DNA from: Priapulus caudatus
Taxonomy: Eukaryota > Priapulida > Priapulimorpha > Priapulimorphida > Priapulidae
Assembly: GCF_000485595.1 (NCBI RefSeq)
Contig: NW_014577206.1
Location: 307,878-331,133, forward strand
DNA: 23,256 nucleotides
Reading direction: 5' to 3'
The notes under the pieces were generated by a model, which saw only the letters and a program-made list of their open reading frames with translations, did not search any database and had not been told where the DNA came from. This document shows, piece by piece, positions 1 through 9,600 of the stretch. The stretch's first letter is position 1. Each line of letters begins with the position of its first letter. A program made the position numbers and the translations under genes.

Positions 1-550
1 GTCTGTCTCTTCTCTCGGCTTATCTCGGCTACTCGGTCTTCTCTCTCTCTCTCTCATCTTCGATCGGTCTCTCTCGTCGTCGTCTCTCTCTGCTCTCTCT
101 CTCAGTCATCATCTCTCGATCTCTCTCTCTCTCGCTCTGCTGTCTGCTCTCTCTTCTCTCTGTCATCTCATCTGCTCTCTCGTGGCTCCTCTCGAGTCGT
201 CGTCTGCTCCTCCAAGCGGTCGCCGTCGGGGTAGTATCATCCCTGAGGTGTCTTATCGCGTCGCAGTCTGCCTCCTCCCTCGGCCTCTCTCTGCGTCGCA
301 TCGCCTCGCTCTGGCTCTGCTCGTCCTCGTTTTCTCGCACTCTCCGAGCTTCATCTCTCTCGAGGTTCACCGCGTCGGCTTTCCGCGCGGATCTCCTCGT
401 ACGTCGCGGCATCCAGCGATCGTCGAACTCCGTCACTCTCTCTCGTCGTCTCTCTCTCCTCTGTCGTCTTCTCTTCTCAATCTGCCTCTCTTCATCTGCT
501 CTCTCTCCCTCTCTCTCACTCTCTCTTGTTCAGTCGCATACAGCACTTAA
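1..550. repeat. degenerate CT-rich microsatellite tract
   Basis: The plus strand is almost entirely pyrimidine, made of CT dinucleotides interrupted by CG, GT and AT steps. Long open frames on both strands here encode only Ser/Leu or Arg/Glu-rich sequence, as expected from a dinucleotide repeat, so I do not call a protein. A small island at about 182-430 is less repetitive and more CpG-rich. It shows no recognisable domain. The irregular one-base interruptions resemble either an old repeat or uncorrected sequencing indels. Confidence 0.85.
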
Positions 551-900
551 TGCACACACGCAAGCTGGCTCAATGCATCACTTCCTCACTTCCTCGCTCT
601 GCAAATGTCAGCGAAGAATTCGCTCCGCAACCATCCGGCAATAAAAATGAAATCATTCGCTCTGTCATCACCGCTAACTAAACTCATCATAATGATCAAC
701 TGAACCACAGCGTACATTGATAATGACCTCTCTCACGTAGAGAGGAGAGAAAAGGTTGACGATTCAGCTGTCCCCTTAACAGCAATACTCGCTCATGTTT
801 TACAGGAAAATCTAATACCAATTGTTAAATTGATACCTACACGCACCTAGAAGGCCTGCAAACAATACTGCTTTCTTTACACTAAATCGTAAAGAAGGAC
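551..900. other. non-coding, nothing recognised
   Basis: This is AT-rich unique sequence with stops in all frames. The only local structure seen is a short CTCTCT/AGAGAG hairpin near 728-748. No gene, RNA or transposon end is visible. Confidence 0.5.
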
Positions 901-918
901 AAAGAACTGTACAAAGAA

Positions 919-1012
919 GTGTACGTGTTTGTGAGCATGCATGCACGCATGTGTGTGCGCACACAGCAGGTGTGCATATTTGAGACAGTGTGTGTGTGCG
1001 CGCGCGCGTGCA

Positions 1013-1044
<32 letters not shown>

Positions 1045-1056
1045 TGTGTGGTGCAT
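919..1056. repeat. TG / TGCG microsatellite
   Basis: A run of alternating TG and CG steps leads into a tandem TGCG tetranucleotide array at about 1009-1046, ending in TGTG. The overlapping short open frames on both strands are Cys/Val/Arg or Thr/His/Ala repeats and are artefacts of the repeat. Alternating purine-pyrimidine sequence of this kind can adopt Z-DNA. Confidence 0.9.
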
Positions 1057-1068
1057 GGGTTCGTGCAC

Positions 1069-1599
1069 AGATTACAACGAAAACAAGTCACACCGAATTC
1101 CTGTTAGAGTAGCAGGAAAAGATTATATAACCTAATTAATATACTACTACTTTCAATGCGATATGTACCGCCACTAAAACCGGCAGCCTGATTTTCTCCT
1201 TAAAGAGAAAGAATCTCGTTGTATGCTACTTATGCTGCAGAGCACGGTCGCCGTAATGGAAAAACCATACATTTTTCCTAATAAGCCAGAAATGTACAAC
1301 ATAGCTAGGCATTCCTAAAAGTACGTGGTATATGAATTGATCAGGAAATGACAAAATAACCACACAAATAATTTCACAATTGAAAGCAGCAACACAAACG
1401 AATTTAAAAGCATTTTTTTGCACTTATAAATCTTTTTGTATTAAGTTTTTTTCACACATTTCTTGCTTATTGAAAAAATTTCGCGTGATATATTTAATAA
1501 TTAAACCGTGCTCAAAGCAATACAAATATAACTAGTTACACATTCTACTGTGAGGAAGAGTAAATTTAATAGAACTAATGCAAACTAAAAGTGCGAAGC
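1069..1599. other. non-coding, nothing recognised
   Basis: AT-rich sequence with short homopolymer T tracts around 1410-1480. Short open frames have no recognisable motif. No repeat or RNA gene is visible. Confidence 0.5.
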
Positions 1600-1607
1600 A
1601 TATAGTG

Positions 1608-1796
1608 CAGTACTTCTTAAACTGGTGAATGGTTCACCCAAGGGTGAATGAAATTATTTTGGGATGAATGAAACTAGACCAAAAACATAAGGAAATATAG
1701 TCACGGCTGAATGAAATTTGAGTGGGAAGAAGACTCGACTGTGACTGAGAGAAAGACTCGAGGGTGAATGACACTGAAATAGTTTAAGAAGCACTG
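1608..1796. mobile_element. hAT-type MITE, 189 bp
   Basis: The element starts with CAGTACTTCTTAAACT and ends with the inverse complement of CAGTGCTTCTTAAACT, giving 16-bp terminal inverted repeats with one mismatch. It is flanked by ATATAGTG (1600-1607) and ATCTAGTG (1797-1804), an 8-bp target-site duplication with one mismatch. CAGTG-type ends that continue into TTCT(C/T)AAACT, with 8-bp duplications, are the known signature of hAT/Charlie-like elements. The interior repeats GGTGAATG/TGAATGA motifs and has no coding capacity, so it is non-autonomous. Confidence 0.85.
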
Positions 1797-1949
1797 ATCT
1801 AGTGTACAGAGACTAACTAACTAACGCACCCACAAAGAGCACCGACACTGACAGAAACCACAATGGCTTCCTACAATCCGTACAGCTCAATGTTAAGCTA
1901 GTCTCTATTACTTACGAGGCACGCCCACCCCCATCCCACCCCATTCCCC

Positions 1950-2253
1950 GTCGACCATAAGGCCAAAACAAAATATATACATGTGTGGTTACCGTTACAT
2001 GCCGAAAAAAAATAGGGTAGGTAGGTAGGGAAAACATTTTATTTTCTTGAAATATTTTATTTATGAACCATGTCCGAAGGATGAGCGTTGTGCCTTTTGA
2101 AGCAGGAACTGTCCAATTCATATTTTTATTTTTTTTTTAATATTTTTTTACTTTAAATAAAATTGACAATAAAATGTTTAGGGACGCTGGGAATAAATAG
2201 GGTCGGTCGGGAAACCGTAACCACACCTATATTTTGTTTTGGCCTAAGCCGAC
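1950..2253. mobile_element. inverted-repeat MITE-like element, about 300 bp
   Basis: The left arm (from GTCGACCATAAGGCC near 1950) and the inverse complement of the right arm (from GGTCGGCTTAGGCC near 2253) share GGCCAAAACAAAATAT and GTGTGGTTAC, and then weaker AGGG...ACATTTTAT similarity for about 80-90 bp. The centre is AT-rich and non-coding. I could not define a target-site duplication, so the family and exact ends are uncertain. It could be a foldback element or two oppositely oriented repeat copies. Confidence 0.55.
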
Positions 2254-2512
2254 CCCACTATCTAGACTAATCTAGCGTACGTAAGAAAGCCGTAAAAAAT
2301 AAAAAAGTTTGCTCCACCGAGGCAAGTGTTGGTGACATGGCGACGTGCGGGCGCATGCACACTCATGCACAACACGCTACCTGGGTTGAGCGAGTTCGCA
2401 CCCGTCGCCTCGCTGCTTCCCGCGGCTGCTGCTGCTCCTCCTCCTCCCGCTCGACGCTCCTCGCCCGAGAACTGCCGCTGCAGCGACCCCTGGAGGCGAG
2501 AGAGAAGCAATG

Positions 2513-3015
2513 CTCGTTAGGTTCACATCCGTAAAGTAGAAGGAAAGAGAGGAAGGGGAAGCGGGACCAAGAGTGTGTGTGTGAGAGTGAAGGAGAGAGA
2601 GCCATAGCGGGTGAGGGGGCGAGGGAGGGGAGGAGGGAGGGATGAGGAGCGAGATAGGGAAGGGGAGAGAGAGGAAAGGGAAGCGGGACCAAGAGTGTGT
2701 GTGTGTGAGAGTGAAGGAGAGCGAGCCATAGCGGGTGAGGGGAGAGGAGGGGATCGAGAGAGGGAGGGGAGAGAGAGGAAGGGNNNNNNNNNNCGCTCGT
2801 TAGGTTCACATCCGTCAAGTAGAAGGAGAGAGAGGAAGGGGAAGCGGGACCAAGAGTGTGTGTGTGAGAGTGAAGGAGAGAGAGCCATAGCGGGTGAGGG
2901 GGAGAGGGAGGGGAGGAGGGAGGGGAGGGGAGAGGGAGGGGGATCGAGAGAGGGAGGGGAGAGAGAGGAAGGGAGGGAGAGAGAGAGAGAGGCAGTGAGG
3001 GAGGGAGGGGCCATT
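2513..3015. repeat. GA-rich minisatellite with embedded gap
   Basis: A purine-rich tandem repeat. The block containing GAAGCGGGACCAAGAGTGTG, then GAGAGTGAAGGAGAG and CCATAGCGGGTGAGG, recurs at about 2557, 2680 and 2840. A longer unit that begins GCTCGTTAGGTTCACATCCG recurs at 2513 and just after the gap at 2795. The assembly gap therefore falls inside the repeat, and the true copy number is unknown. Open frames here (Pro/Ser/Leu-rich on the minus strand) follow from the repeat and are not called. Confidence 0.85.
2784..2793. other. assembly gap (10 N)
   Basis: Ten consecutive N bases interrupt the GA-rich minisatellite. The sequence after the gap restarts a unit seen 280 bp earlier. The gap probably hides additional repeat units. 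Confidence 0.99.
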
Positions 3016-3019
3016 GATA

Positions 3020-3650
3020 CAAAGTTAGCAAGGGGGGGCACTAGTAATACTCTGAGGATTGAATGCTCCGACCAATACACAACTACAACCAAGTCACATG
3101 TGGACCGTTGGCACCTGGAAATTTTCTTATTGTGATGGCATTTTCATCTAATTGGTCCTCTTCTTGTGAAGTTACTGCCCTCAGCCTGACCGACGCTCAC
3201 ATAGCTATTCAGTCAGGAGCCATTCATTTCTGCACAACACCCGGCAGCACGCGTGCGGACAGGCGTTACTATGCGAGCAAGGATATGGTTCATCATCGGG
3301 CAGTTTCTTCGCAAATTTATCGGTATTCTGACAGGCCACAGCAATGAAATAAATTTCACGATACTGCGAGGATAATGCGTCGAGTGAGAATGTTCGCTGC
3401 CATAATGACCTAATTCTAACCAAGTGTTTCCACAAATATTAAGCAGAACTTTGCTTTATATCTAAATACTAGTATAGCAGAAGCAGTCATAATTAAGGTG
3501 CAGGTTTAATCCATCGTTACAAATTGTACAATCGTGAATCTACTCTGAAATCCCCCGTCTCACCGACGACGACAGAAACAGGAAGAGAAATTGAAGAAAA
3601 CACCATCAAGGGTTTCGCGTACGTTCAATAGCCAGTACTGCTGTATCTAG
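3020..3650. other. unique non-coding sequence, nothing recognised
   Basis: Moderate-GC unique sequence after the GA repeat. Frames of 76-95 codons exist on both strands but show no domain, and no consistent splice signals bound them. I see no RNA gene or transposon end. Confidence 0.45.
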
Positions 3651-3712
3651 AATTACAGCGAGATGGCCCTCTGTAAACATGACTTGCATTGCTTGGGTAC
3701 TTCCGAAGGTGT

Positions 3713-3735
3713 CCCCCCACCCCACCCCCACCCCC
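3713..3735 (-). other. putative G-quadruplex motif
   Basis: On the plus strand there are C runs of 6, 4, 5 and 5 separated by single A bases. The minus strand therefore reads four G runs of at least four separated by single T loops, which is a very favourable G-quadruplex pattern. It lies about 200 bp from the CpG-dense island. Confidence 0.7.
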
Positions 3736-3889
3736 GATCCCACTCAATCGCGCAAAGTACGTGGAACCCTGCTCCGCACACCGCAGCCTACGAAAAGCAT
3801 CTCCATGGGAAGTGCAAAAAAAAACACGCGCACGCTGAAAAGCTAGCCTACGAAACGCCCACCCGACTCTCGAGTTCCTGCTCGTACGC

Positions 3890-4260
3890 CGCAAAAAACA
3901 TCCGACCGCCACGTCAAATCGCGGGCGTCACATCGCGGGCATTACGCGGGCTTCACTTTCAGGGGGATTCGTTCGCGACGCGGATGCTTCGCACGGAGGG
4001 CGGCGCGTGATCTTCGTCCGGAACCCGCTCGCGGGCTTCGGCGCCGACGGCTCGACTCGTTAACGCGCGCGTTAGCGCCGCGTCCGTCGCGACGCACGAT
4101 TCATCCGCGGGAGCGAAGAACCCTGCGAGATGCGGCCTTTGCGTCTCTCGGTTTGCTCTCTCCGAAGCGTCAATCGGTGTACAATCAGGATTCGCCGCAC
4201 CCATCCTAAACGCGCACTGCAGATTTTGGGAATGCGACGCCGCGTTTCATTTCGTTTTCT
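3890..4260. promoter_or_regulatory. CpG-dense island, possible promoter
   Basis: CpG density rises sharply here relative to the AT-rich surroundings. Four copies of a (T/A)CGCGGGC octamer occur at 3919-3926, 3933-3940, 3944-3951 and 4029-4036. A perfect 14-bp palindrome, TAACGCGCGCGTTA, lies at 4061-4074. Open frames on both strands (about 67-115 codons) have no recognisable domain. An unmethylated CpG island at an unrecognised promoter or first exon is the simplest reading, but direction and transcript cannot be assigned from the sequence. Confidence 0.4.
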
Positions 4261-4333
4261 GAAACTGCTGCTATCAAGTGTATCATCACGAAATCCTCCT
4301 TTATGCAAGTGTTTGCACTGTGCAGATATTTGA

Positions 4334-7300
4334 GAGAGAAAAAGGATTGTTGTAAAGAGTTCAAATCAGTGTGCATAGAAATCTAATCTGAGACCGACTA
4401 CGTACCCCACGATCTTCCTTCCCTGTCTCCCTCCCACACTCTTCCTGTTTCCTTTGACACTCCCCTTAATCATTCACATTACGGAAAGTACTTATCAAGA
4501 TGGGTTAGATCACCAACTGGTAGTAAGCCAGAAGAAATGAGAGCGTGAGGTTTGTAAGCACGCTGTTGGAATTATCTATGAAGCAGGATGAGACTCACGA
4601 GTATCAGACAGGAAGTGGGGGTAGTTATACTACGCTCGTATATATGGGTTATATAACTGTGGATCCTCGACGTGCAAATGCTGTATTCGAGTTGTGAGCA
4701 CAAGCTTTGAGAAACCACAGAATGTGGCTATGCTGAGTTAACAGAATTGGGCGAGTGTTACTGTTAAACTAGGGGGAGAATGAAGATACTGAAAATTGTG
4801 AAAATCGGTGTGCTTTTGTTTTGTTACTGCCAAAATTGGCATAAATTACGTGCAAAGTAAAAGTATGTACGCATTCTATCATATGTAGACAGCAGATGGT
4901 TCAAATCGTTTTGCCATTACCAATCTGTGAAAGGAACTTATCCCCAGTGTTTTTTCGTAGGGCTGGGTTGTGTTTGTATGGAGGTAGAAAAACAGAACCG
5001 AAAGTTGGGCATGTCATCATTTGCTATGCCTTTAGTCGATAGATGTTACTGTTGAAGTACGCATGATATTTTTTTACAACACATAGTGTAACTGTATAGT
5101 GCAGAACATAAAGTACTATACAGCACTTAGTCGATATTGGTAATAAAATACTCTTTATAGATTTAACTAGTATTCTGCTAATTTCCGTTATTTTCTGGTC
5201 TAATAATAATATGACCAGTGATACAAAGTACCTATCTAGCTATCCGATCATTCACAGCTATATAAAAAATCACAAAGATGTACTAGTTCTTATATCCCAA
5301 AGACTTTCACACTATTGCTTTCACGTAATCCTTGCAACAGGAGTCCACTAGCTAAGAAGTGTTGACTGTTTGAAAGGATTTAGTGCTTCTCTTTCGAACT
5401 GCTAACTTCAAAAATACAAATTATATATAGGCCTCATCTTACAAAACAGGATATATCAATTACATTCTAACGCAGGAATGCTTCAGCTCTGACGCCATCG
5501 TCTAACTATTGTCTATATCTCCTGTACATCATTATTACATTGACATTTTAATGGTTTCCGTTTCGACTACTTTCTTTAAAATTACACACAAGCCACTGCT
5601 TAGAAACGATTCCAAATAATTTACTTGCTATGGTTATCCCCGGGACGTTCTCGCGTGCGTGTGCACTAGATAATTGAAAACGGGAGATTATAATTTTCTC
5701 AAATTCCATCAAACTTTACGCGTTGGCCGTTGTCGCTGCACTGTGCCTAAACCTTTAGGCTGAATGAGTCAAACCTTTTCATGCTAGACGAGGTAACACG
5801 GCCATTTGCAAGTGCGATTTTAATGACTAAGCCGTAAGTCTAAGCATCGGAGCTTCATGGGATGGAGAATAATTATGGCGACGGCTCACAAATCTCATGC
5901 ACTAGCTTAAAGCATGCGGCACTGAAGACGCAATCACGGCATTACCATCACAGCACGCACTGTACAGCGGGTACCCTCGGCAGAAGGACACAAGACTGCG
6001 TCAGCGGAAATGCGCATCGCAGCGGGGTGTTGAACAACGTACAGCACAGAATATACGTGTATACGGCCTGTTAGGGCTTTCATGCAGGCCGAGTGTTAGT
6101 TCAAACCAAAATCATACATACTTGGGGTCTCAATTCATCAGTCGTTTGCCTGTCTGGATCAGTCTACAGAAAAAAAAACACGGGGAAAAATCTACATCAG
6201 CACAACATTATACAATACAAGCAAGCACATGCAATCGTCTAAGGAAATCAAACATTGAACTGGAAAATGGTAACTTAATTTTAGGAATTAAGCAAATAGA
6301 CAAAATCAAATGCTAGAAACAATCATCTAATTAATGCTGTTAATCATTACAAAATAAACGTGCACACACAACAAGTACTATAAGTGAGTAATGCATTCCC
6401 TGTTGGATTTACGGATAAATAAAAACACACAGGACTATAAAAGGGAAAATACATTAACTGTCAACAACTCTGAAACTGTCCCACATATATCCACCCCGCC
6501 AGCCAAAAAGGTCCTAGATCTCAGTGAGTGAGTGACTCACAAATATATACACGCGCCACTTTTTACGTGAGGACTTTAATTAGTCCACCAGTGTGCCAGA
6601 CGGATATCAAATTTTCTGAAGCTTAAACTTTAAAGGGTTCACCAACGGTGCATATACCCATGAAAACAGCTGGCCAGTAGACGCACAAAAGTCAGCACCA
6701 ACAGTGAAACAGTTTAGCACTCCCCACGGAGCCTCTAGTTTTTTTTAGGGGGGGGGGTCTCATCCCTACAGAGCTCGACACCGTCCAATCTCTCCTCTTA
6801 GTAATGATACAGGTGCAGTCATCATGAAATGACAGCGGCTTTACTCATTAATGACTCAACACAGACTGACTACAGACTTCGCCGTGGTTGCGCCCACAAG
6901 GTTGTTGTTGATGCCAACGATCATAAGAGGCGACAGTCTAAAGTCAGCACAGACATGGGCATGGTAGGCGGCAGAGCATGCGCCTCCACGATTAGAGGTC
7001 TCTATGCCCGGAACTCGGCGCTCCCGCCCACGACAGTTGCGAAAGCGCCGGGGACTCTCCTCTCCGTGCTATTTCCGACCAGAATAATGACCATTCGGTG
7101 TAAACGCTCCGTATAAATCACGTCACTCAACCTTCGCTCGGCACATCCCCGAGACAAACCATGCGCATACAGCACGCAGCAAATAAATTATACAGATATA
7201 TAATATGATATATAGCAAGGAATATTACCATGACAACGCCATCGTTGTCATAACTTGACAGGTATTCGTATGGCTGTAGTTTGTAGCATAGGACATAACT

Positions 7301-7960
7301 GAATAAGGTGATACGACCGGAAGATGTACATTTACAGTAATCAATGTTTGTGAGGGATTGAATCAATGCCTGATGCAAACGGCAAGCAAAAAGGGAGGCC
7401 AGTCTAGACTATCAGAGCCTATAAGCGGAAACCATATCCGTACCCCTGCTGCCAAAAACGACCACTAACCGAGCTCCAGTGCAGTCCAGCTACCAAATAC
7501 ATTTACATTACAGACTAAATCAAGGCAGACATGTACGTTTCGACATGAGTCACCAGTTCTGCAGTCACTCTTGCTGCTGTGGTTTGTACTTTCATCATTC
7601 AAATGAACCCCCGAATCGAAGACTGATACTAGTGATATTATAGTTAGCCCTGCAGAGTAGATAATACTGACTGATAGTGAAAATGATACATGACTGACAG
7701 CTCACTAACTGCGGAAATCTGTTGCAACATCAATCATTTACAGTTCGGGTAATTTTGAAAAGAGCTGGTGTTCAAGGTATTTACGATCACGTGCCTATCC
7801 AAACAAACATGCTCAGGTAAATGCATTTACCTATCCTGGACAGGCGCACACATATGCGCGTACACATGTATGCATATATATATGTGCACGCATGTGGATG
7901 CCAACGCACCAAAACGAGGGTCAATAACTTTGAGAAACTCGTTAAACTGCCTATCCGCCC
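4334..7960. other. 3.6-kb stretch without a recognisable gene
   Basis: Mostly AT-rich DNA with stops in all frames. Two CpG-richer patches at about 5862-6074 and 6829-7116 carry open frames of 70 and 95 codons with no recognisable domain or convincing splice sites. A short hairpin (CTGTATAGT / ACTATACAG) lies at 5092-5121. Poly-T/poly-G tracts occur near 6739-6758. A CA/TG- and TA-rich stretch is at about 7845-7895. No RNA gene or transposon with readable ends was found. Confidence 0.5.
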
Positions 7961-7966
7961 AAGCAG

Positions 7967-8287
7967 GCCGACCTGCTGGCTGTACTTGCATTGCAACCAG
8001 TAGAGGCCAGTGGGAACAGCATTATACAAATTCCACAGGACGACCTGCCTAAGGGGATGGCAATCCCGATCAATGGATACTCACCTGGCAAGGACTTTGC
8101 CCCCATAGTACGGTACAAGCCTTACCACGTCATCGCCGACCGCAATCTTACAACAGAACTGTACATTGATAGTACTTTAAGGATACTGTTAGGGTTGGGA
8201 GGTGATTTTCTGTCGAAATTTCAATACCCACTTTATTTGATAGAACGCACCCATGGGCAGCTATGTACATGTATTTTTTATACGTAG
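7967..8287 (+). CDS. candidate orphan exon or gene fragment, unknown function
   Basis: The plus frame is open from 7946 to the stop at 8285-8287. The stretch from 7967 to about 8180 reads like real protein. It starts ADLLAVLALQPVEASGN, includes DDLPKGMAIPINGYSPGKDF, and ends near YHVIADRNLTTELYIDST, with balanced composition and many NNC/NNG codons. A pyrimidine-containing stretch ending CCCAAGCAG at 7958-7966 could be a splice acceptor. The last 30 or so codons are AT-rich and look like read-through into intron or flank. I do not recognise the family. It may be an exon of an unidentified gene or a decayed transposon fragment. No neighbouring exon was found. Confidence 0.3.
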   Translation, partial: ADLLAVLALQPVEASGNSIIQIPQDDLPKGMAIPINGYSPGKDFAPIVRYKPYHVIADRNLTTELYIDSTLRILLGLGGDFLSKFQYPLYLIERTHGQLCTCIFYT

Positions 8288-8289
8288 AA

Positions 8290-8760
8290 ATTATGTATGT
8301 AGCCTCTCAAACAGTAGCCCGCAGGCCCCGCACCGTAGCTACCTCAGATGATGATAGGGGGGGGTGGCTCGATTCATTTCCTTATTTACCACCACGAAGC
8401 TAAATTAATTTGCAAAGATATCGTAGAATAGGAATGTTAACTGTTTTCCACATGCACGATACAGGTGAATTTTTCACAGGTTGTATGCTTGATGAAGAGT
8501 GAAGTTATGTCATGTCAACCAACACCCACAGAACAACCACATATACCAACAGTACCAACAGAACAAGACTACTGTTTGCGATTTCAACACTGGAGTCTTG
8601 TAATAGAAAAATCATTGAATGTAATCACGATACATGACCGTGCCAAGAGCGTCAATACTAGTGTGTCGCGGGCACATACACAGAACACAAAGATAAAATA
8701 TGTATATATATGTATGGCATATAGGTAAATAATTAATAAACTAGAAAGGGCAGTTGCCGC
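8290..8760. other. non-coding, nothing recognised
   Basis: AT-rich sequence with a run of nine G bases near 8357. One 87-codon open frame here has no recognisable domain. Nothing else is visible. Confidence 0.45.
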
Positions 8761-8789
8761 AACCTACATGATCGGCCCCGTGTTCTCGC

Positions 8790-9600
8790 TCGCCAGGATG
8801 TTATACAGTAAACGTAAGTTTTGGTCGCGTAGGTCAATTAGGCCCGAGTTATAAGAGCGAAGGGAAATATGATGAAGACAGGTCAATGTAAATAAGAGGT
8901 TGCAGTGACCCTGGGTTTGCGGTACGCGACACACCTTCTCCCCAAGATGTGTAAGTATACCAAGTTTGTCGCGCGTAGGGTCAATTAGGGCAGAGTATAC
9001 GAACGGAAGGGAATCATGATCAAGGTCAAGGTCAAGGTGAAATAAAAGCCGCAGTGACGCTGGTTTTGTAACGCGACACACACATTTCTCCCCCAAGATG
9101 TGGTAAGTCATACCAGTTTTGGTAGCGCTAGGTCAATTAGGGGCGGAGTTATAGAGGCAGAAGGAAAAGTATGATCAAGGTCAAGGTAAGAGGTCAATAA
9201 AGGTTGTAGTGACCCTGGTTTTGTAGCCCCTAGTCAGAGATTATGGGCCCACAGTTATCAGCGTGAGTGGAAGAAATGATCAAGGTCAGGTAAAGGTCAA
9301 ATAAAGGTCCGCAGTGACCTGCTTTTGGTACGCTGCGGCACCTTCTCGACCCAAGATGTGGTAAGTATAACGAACACGGTTTGGTAGCCGCTAGGTTAAT
9401 TAGGGCGCCGAGACCGCCGAGTTATAGAGAGGAAGTGAAAATGTGATCAAGGTGAGTTACAGGTCAAATAAAGTCGCAGTGACGCTTGGTTTTTGGTAGC
9501 GCGGTCTGGCCCAACCCTCTCCCCAGGATGTGTAAGTAAGACCACAGTTTGGTCCACGCTAGTCAATTAGAGGGTTCGAGTTTAATAGAGCGTGAAGGGC
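8790..9600. repeat. tandem array of ~146-bp units rich in AGGTCA half-sites (copy 1)
   Basis: Five to six imperfect units can be recognised by the recurring motif TAGGTCAATTAGG (about 8835, 8985, 9130, 9393, 9552, with a damaged one near 9230). Each then reads GAGTTATAGAG, ATGATCAAGGTCAAGGT, AAATAAAGGTCGCAGTGACC, a variable GGTACGCGACACACC block and CCCCAAGATGTG. In the second epsin block only one unit plus a fraction is present (19855-20020), with a period of 146 bp. Units in this copy differ from one another mainly by one-base indels. The repeated AGGTCA/TCAAGGTCA words match nuclear-receptor half-sites, but regulatory activity is not implied by a repeat. Confidence 0.85.

Noticed and set aside
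29-550. Arg/Glu-rich and Ser/Leu-rich open frames at the window start
   Set aside because: Artefacts of the CT repeat, with no domain or splice evidence.
2363-3135. Long Pro/Ser/Leu-rich and Arg/Glu-rich frames across the GA minisatellite
   Set aside because: They run through an N gap and repeat units, and composition follows the repeat.
4890-4925. GGTTCAAATC resembling a tRNA B box
   Set aside because: No matching A box or cloverleaf could be built around it.
6829-7116. 95-codon plus-strand frame in a CpG-richer patch
   Set aside because: No recognisable domain, no supporting splice sites and unconvincing composition. Noted only as part of the gene-free stretch.
8465-8728. 87-codon plus-strand frame
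   Set aside because: AT-rich, with no recognisable domain and no splice context. Consistent with chance.
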